DNA of 64,000 nucleotides from Clitopilus passeckerianus (lineage: Eukaryota; Basidiomycota; Agaricomycetes; Agaricales; Entolomataceae): positions 496,001 to 560,000 of the forward strand of contig CALYLX010000126.1 of assembly GCA_944990035.1 (NCBI GenBank), given 5' to 3'. The position numbers were made by a program, and so were the translations under genes. The notes under the pieces were generated by a model. The model was not told the origin of the DNA. It made no database searches and was given only the letters and a program-made list of their open reading frames with translations. This document shows positions 58,449-64,000 of the stretch, piece after piece (within the stretch, counting starts at the first letter, position 1; every line of letters begins with the position of its first letter).

Positions 58449-61400
58449 TCAACTGCCGAGCCACAACAACCTCTTTACCCCATACTCCATCTTCGCATAA
58501 ACGCTAGTCATTCTCTGGGCCTCAGCCAAACTATCCCATACGCTCCGATCAGCCATGCTCCAGAAACTCAAAGAGCAATCAAATCTCACCTAACAACGTC
58601 CTCGCTCATCACGAAACCAGTATGCCCGCCGCTATCGATGTCTTCGCAGGCCCGCCGGATGCTGTCGACGATCATATCAGCTGCCTCCTTACAATTCGAT
58701 GCGTTGCTAAGTTCATCGGCAGCTTCGGTGTATTCGACATTACTCCCCATACTAGAGCCTCGTCTCACCCTCATAGGGTCTATCGGCAACACCTTGAAAG
58801 CCGCGTAACTGTGATCCCCAGGCACTGTGCTGGGCGCCGTCTTCGAGAGTATGGTAGACAGGGAGGGTGGCCCCATTCTAGAAAGGCTTCGAGTCAAAGA
58901 CTGGATAGATGGTGTATTGATATTTGATGATGTCTGGGTACGTGGAAACACTGGTGAATTGGAAGATGATAATAATGGTGATGTTGGGCCTCCAACGAGA
59001 GGTGTCTCATTGACACTATTCCGGAACGAATAGCTGGTTATGCGGGTGATCTGATTAGTGCTATGCCAGGTGATCGTGAAGCCCGCATTCTGGAGTGGAT
59101 CGCGGCTTGCTTCTTCCAGTGGAGACAAGATGTACGCTCCTAGATATACACCATCAGGCGTTGGTCGGTATTGAAAGGTAGTTGAATATACCTTTGCTTA
59201 TTCCGATGACGTCTCCGAGGGGAACACGTGTAAACATCTTGACTTTCTCGAGACTATAATCGTAGCTCTGTATGTGAAATGAATAGGGATGCCAACTGAC
59301 GCAATCCTAGAGGCTTACCACGACGTACAAAGCCGAAGCAGACTATATGACGAGATATCGATAACCTTCCGAGTACGATCACTTATACAACTCACCAAAA
59401 GCAACACTTTTTCCTCAAATCTGTCTCCAACTTTGCAGTTCAGCTCTTCGGGAGCAAATAGTGTCCAACCCGAGAGTAATCGCTCGCCCTCCAAAAGGAC
59501 ACGAGAAACAGAAGTAGCTATTGCTTCTGCGCGGACTTTGAAATTCGAAGTAGATCACGAGGGTCACTTGACTGAAGCTTGAGCAAGAATTCAGAGAAGA
59601 CAGAGGCATTCCGGTTTCCGAGCATGAAATCAATAACAGCTTGAGAGAACCAATCGCTGAAGGTTGACGAGTACATTCTACAAATCAAGTTATGAGTCCA
59701 ACATCCTTACGCCTTTTCTAAGCCGGAAGCGTACCTCGCGAGGGAGTTGACACCGTCATTCAAGAGCCCACTAAGGTCGCGCTTTCCTGTTCTGTTGACT
59801 TTCTTTAGTCACTTCCGGTGGAGAATATCTGTTGAATCGTTCACCTTGTGAAATCGCCCTGCGAGAATCCGTTTGTGATGAGAAACAGGGGTATAAACGA
59901 GGTTGATCAACTTACCTTCAAGGCCGATGTTCCAGCACTGTAACGTTGATGAGGCATAGACCTTGTTACTTCAAGTAAAGCACGTACTATGCTCTGCTTA
60001 TTGCATCTCCATTGTTGGCCCACACTGTCTGGTACGTCAGTGAAGTGTTGAATTAGATGTCATATTGAGCTCACCATCGTTGAAAACCTGATCTATCTCA
60101 ATCATTGATCCTTGGGGGTTGAGAAGGGCAACAGCGCCCAGTTGCTTGTTGAGAATGTAACGAGCAAATGCCGACTATATTGAGAAGGTAAGTCGTTTTC
60201 CCACAAATTTGATTTGGACTGGGTGCACCTGAACAACGTTGGTTCGGTCCAGGCAGTCAATGCAGTTAACCCGAAACACGCCCCTCTGCTGTGACATGAC
60301 GATGTTGTCGGAAATCCATAGGTATCTGGGCAAAGTTAGTAGAAAGCTATCAGTAGAGATACAGGGTACATACCCTTGACTCTCAAAAACCTTTTCCATC
60401 GAAGTGATTAAGTCCGCAATCTTCTCGTATCTGAACAAACATTAGCACCTCGACAGACCAATGACCATAATATCATACTTCATGCCTCTAGTCTCGACAT
60501 GGAAATCATATTCATAGTATCTGGCCATAGAAGATGTGGTCAACATAGGATAGTTATCGATTATACTTCGAAAGCCTACTGGGCATCCCTGTTGTTCATT
60601 TCAGTCATGTAGTCTCGATAAGCTTGAGTAATTGCGCCCTCCTTGCCCTGTTGTTCAGCCAAGTTTACAACGGACTGAGGTGGAATTAGTTGTGAAAATA
60701 ATGCAATCGAGAGTGATACCGACATGAGTTCCATACAATGGAATGGTTCGATTAAAGTGCCGTTGAATTGCCTCCAGGTTCTGTGAATGCGTTCGATCCG
60801 ACGCCAGAACTGGTGGCGGTTTTAAGCTGAGGCCGGATTGCGTCCAGAATAAGGGGACTAATTGAAGAGTTAGCACATTCCGGGTTGAATCCTGCAGGGA
60901 ATCTTACTGGATCCCCGTATTTGCACAAAAGAGAAGATATTCTCGGCCCCCAACCTCTGAAGCTTTGCATGAGCTGCCAGGTCTGGGTTAAGATCTAGTA
61001 GACATACCTCAACTCTCATAATTGTTTCCGTCTCTACAAAATTTGCCACATTGGCGTCATCGTCCACTCCACGCCGCTGATACCGCAGTCCAGCTCGATA
61101 TCTAGAACGGCGTGAGATAACAACATAGTCGACCAGGACGGCTTCGTCGTGTGTGACAGGATCGGGAGGGATAGGTATATGCGCGACCTGATAGTAACCT
61201 TGCATGATAGGCAGGACGTATGAGTGCAACTATCTAAAAATGAGCGGATTTTCGAGGGAAACAAATATACGACACCCACGCCTGCATCAATGAAAGGTTT
61301 GGACAAGAACTCGTTCCACCAGAAACGACGGTCGACGCGTCTCCACAGGGGTAGAGTTGGGTTTGGCTCACTCATGGGGTCAATCTTCATGCCTTCCACC

Positions 61401-62853
61401 GTTGGGGTCCCTGGCTCCAGCGCATTGAGGTCGGCTAGTAGTTCCTGTTGCTTCCTCATCTTTGCAATCTGGTCTTGTTTGTGTTGCAAAGAACGCGTTA
61501 TATCTGTGTCAAGCCGTTTGTAAGATGACGCGGAGATTAGCGTTCCGCCTGTTTCGTGACCTACCGAAGTTGTACGCAAAGTACATCCCTCCTTTCGTGT
61601 ATTCTCGAATACATTCCCGTACAGCTTTCTCTTCCAGTTCTGAATGTTGTTCTTCCGCACTTGTAGGCGGAGGAGCGGTTGCAGCCACTATCTTGCTCAT
61701 GGTCGCCTTGGGCTCTTCGTGGGCTGCGTTCCCGATGATCTCCTCTACGGCTTGCTGTTCCTCAGCAGCAGTCATGGAAGGGTGGACATCCGTATCCGCG
61801 AGGAGGGACAGTCCTGCTGGATCTGGAGAGGAGCCGGGAGTTCTCTTTGATAAGCGCGTCCAAAATGAAAGTCGGTTTGCCAGCGTCTTTGCGACAGAAG
61901 CTGGTTCGGTAATTGAGCCGTCAGAGGAGGCATTGGACAAATACGAAACGAAGGATTGGGGGATGAGGATCTTTGACCGTGTTCTCTGCCTGAGAAGTCG
62001 CCGACAACCGGAGTCATTAGCTTGACTTGATGTTCTTCGGCGAACTGCACCCGTGGAGCAGAGGACACACGTAACTCGTCTTCCCTAACAGGTTCCAAGA
62101 GACTGTCATGTTCTCCGTCTTCCGCTTCCGGTACTGTAGATTGCTTTGGAATGAGTGATGGTCGGGAGAGTTGTGCATTCTTTGAGTTCAGGGTGTTGAC
62201 CGTAATTCTAGCACGAGCTTCATCTAGGGGTATGGCAGTAACACCCTTGACGCCATACACGGTATGGGATCCATCGACAACTAGACCACAGGCATCAGTG
62301 GGAAGCCCTTCGTCGATAATTGAGGAACTGACCATTCCCAACTACGCTTTTTGTGCTTATCACCAGCAAATACCCAGCTTAACGAACCGACGAATGATCA
62401 AACAGTGCGAGTCCTGGGAGAAGCAACACAAGTACCGGCATACAGTTCCAACACTCCCACTATCCCATATACAACGACTGCTTCTTCCCAATTGAATTCC
62501 GCGCCATCGCTGGTAATTTCTTCTGTTCTGACTGGTTTGCTCCAAGGAATCCGTACAAAAGAACTTGGAGATGCTTGGCTCTGAGAACCCTGGATATGGG
62601 GTCGTATGAGCAGACCGTCGCTTGTGACCAAGATTGCTAGATGATCGTATGGGCAGGGATGTGGTACTGGTGGAACCAGATACTTCGGTTGTAGCGTCGG
62701 CTGAGTTGGGTGGACGAGGGTAGACGCCGGTATCGCCGTCGTTGCACTCGATGATGTATTGCCGCTGGTCGTCAGATTCACTGGGAGCTTCAAGTTTGCC
62801 AGAGATTTCGGCAGCACAAATGGCTTTGACGCATTTGCTAATATCTTCTTCAT
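58449..62853 (-). CDS. SAC-domain phosphoinositide phosphatase, INPP5F/Sac2-like
   Basis: A many-exon gene starting MKKILANASKPFVLPKSLAN at 62853 and ending MEYGVKRLLWLGS at 58449. The SAC domain shows RRFWWNEFLSKPFIDAG, VSRRSRYRAGLRYQRRGVD (Ile-rich start omitted), ENIFSFVQIRGSIPLFW and YGTHTIVNLAEQQGKEG, and the catalytic CIDCLDRTNVVQ (CX5R(T) motif intact). A basic/acidic insertion of about 150 residues splits the N-terminal half. After the catalytic core comes a C-terminal region (EKVKMFTRVPLGDVIGISKG and onward) resembling the hSac2 module, which suggests an INPP5F-like PI4P phosphatase of endosomes. The hSac2 assignment is inference. Confidence 0.85.
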
Positions 62854-63188
62854 GGCCGTCTATTAGTCCAGAGTCTTCAGGAGGTGGCCGATCTGGTCAA
62901 AGTGAGCATGGCGCAGGAGCACTCCGCATTCGCTAAGCGATACGAGATTGACAGTTTCGACACAACGGTCACGCCACCAATTTATGACATGCTTCCAAGA
63001 TGCATGCGATGTACATACTATCTATGAATTACAGCGATTGCTAGGAAAGATCAAAGCAGTAATGACAAACTTTTTCACTTGAGAAAAAAATGTCCCAGGT
63101 TTTTAGAAGCAATAATACAGTACAATATTTAGGACACGATAGCAGTTTCGGCAAGAAGGACACTGGCGTCGAGGAAAGTGCGGAAAGA
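62854..63188. other. Short intergenic region, no gene seen
   Basis: Holds the promoter of the SAC phosphatase gene and the 3' flank of the gene at the window end. No repeats were seen apart from short A-runs. Confidence 0.3.
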
Positions 63189-64000
63189 TTATTGGGGAGG
63201 GAAGCGTTGGTCTCGCTGTGCTGCCATAGTTGCTGCTGCTGCTGCGGCAGCGGCACTGGCTTCTGGGCTTCCTTGAGCTTGGTTGGCACCGGGTCCAGTG
63301 AAACGGGAGAAGAAATTGTCCCATTGACCTAGATTATGATAAGCAGTACTTCGAAATGACAACTCGAACTACTCACCCCAGTCAAACATACCACCAGGGA
63401 TACCCTCAAGAAGGCCATTGTCTGCGATGGCGAAATCCTGCAGCGAGTGTCCACCTTGTGTGCCATCAAGGACATTCATGATTTGAATGTTACCAGGTGT
63501 TGAACCTTGGTTGTTCATGGCGGGGTTAACGTTGCTGTGTGATCCTTGCTTGCTACGGCCGATGGGCATGAAATTAACTAGAGATGGCGCGTTTTGAGTT
63601 TGGCCTCCCTGCTGGTTTGCGGTAGACCTCATGGCCGAGGAAGAAGCCAAGCCACGCTGCATTGTTGGTGCAGAGGAAGGCGAGGGCGATGACGATGACG
63701 CAGGGTCATTAGGCAACGGAGGCGCGAACGAAGACGAGGTTGAAAGCAGTGTGGCACGATCTGCATCCGCCGAGGGAGCAGGTGTGGCTGCAGCTGAAGC
63801 TGCGTTATCTCCAGCAGCTGCAGGAGTGTTCGGGCTGCTAATCACGGTACCCTCCACCAGGTCCTTCATTTCTCGAGGTATACTATTTTCACGGACAACA
63901 AAGACACCACCTCCGGGCCTGGTGGGATCTTTCTGGTACTCCAAACCCGGGCCTGGCGGGGCTTTCCCAGTCACACCACCCGTGGGATTAAGGGCTGGTG
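63189..64000 (-). CDS. C-terminal end of a probable fungal transcription regulator
   Basis: The frame is open to the right window edge; about 250 C-terminal residues are visible. The visible part is Ser/Ala/Pro-rich, with NAPSLVNFMPIGRSKQG, GGHSLQDFAIADNGLLEG and, across a final intron, IPGGMFDWGQWDNFFSRF. An Ala run and the end RDQRFPPQ follow. The MFDWxQWDxFFxRF ending is what I recall from Zn2Cys6 transcription factors of Agaricomycetes, but the DNA-binding domain would lie outside the window, so the call is tentative. Confidence 0.5.

Noticed and set aside
1..64000. CRISPR arrays, bacterial operons, viral genes or polyketide/NRPS clusters
   Set aside because: No regular spaced repeats, no Shine-Dalgarno-led polycistronic coding, and no recognised viral or secondary-metabolite core enzymes were seen.

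Overview
The window is nuclear DNA of a filamentous basidiomycete, most likely an agaricomycete. Nearly every gene is broken by short introns of about 45-60 bp with GT...AG ends. The gene content is fungal: a Bud27/URI-like protein, a Dal5-type permease, CreC, a laccase and a QDE-1-type RNA-dependent RNA polymerase. There is also a fragment of a DUF6593 protein, a family I associate with Agaricomycetes. I cannot name the species. Exon borders were worked out by eye from splice sites and from continuity with known families; where I give them in full, exon lengths sum to a multiple of three.

Layout. 1-4.4 kb: DUF6593 fragment, then an acidic nuclear-looking protein with SAP-like motifs and a C-terminal TKL kinase. 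4.8-10.7 kb: a Bud27/URI-like gene divergent from the replication clamp loader CTF18. 10.9-13.3 kb: a 12-TM permease with a 10-nt microexon. 14.1-17.6 kb: CLP1 (mRNA 3' end formation) and a mitochondrial ribosomal protein of the mS38/COX24 type. 17.8-20.7 kb: a PB1-like/retropepsin-like protein and the SUMO E2 UBC9. 21.5-23.3 kb: an intron-containing tRNA-Ile(UAU) and the diphthamide gene DPH7. 23.5-26.9 kb: an ERF2-like palmitoyltransferase divergent from the CoA-pathway adenylyltransferase CAB4. 27.06-27.73 kb: a MITE-like element. 27.9-32.1 kb: CreC/WDR20 divergent from mitochondrial BCKDH E1-beta. 32.3-34.4 kb: a secreted, probably GPI-anchored haem peroxidase. 34.6-36.0 kb: SNU13 and a gamma-glutamylcyclotransferase. 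36.6-43.8 kb: two proteasome beta5 paralogues flanking an RNA-dependent RNA polymerase. 44.1-47.3 kb: a laccase and a small secreted protein. 48.7-53 kb: an amino-acid permease and a decayed copy of it. 54.2-62.9 kb: a LIM-domain protein and a SAC phosphoinositide phosphatase. 63.2-64 kb: the C-terminal end of a probable transcription regulator.

Most of this is housekeeping sequence arranged as divergent pairs with short shared promoters. The points that stand out are: (1) the two beta5 paralogues, one with changed substrate-pocket residues and seven ACGCGT boxes in its promoter; (2) a kinase whose beta3 lysine is lost and which has a lysine in the glycine loop, as in WNK kinases; (3) a retropepsin-like domain whose catalytic Asp-Ser-Gly has become Lys-Asn-Gly, fused to a PB1-like domain; (4) a 675-bp terminal-inverted-repeat element; and (5) a 79-residue secreted protein encoded in three small exons.
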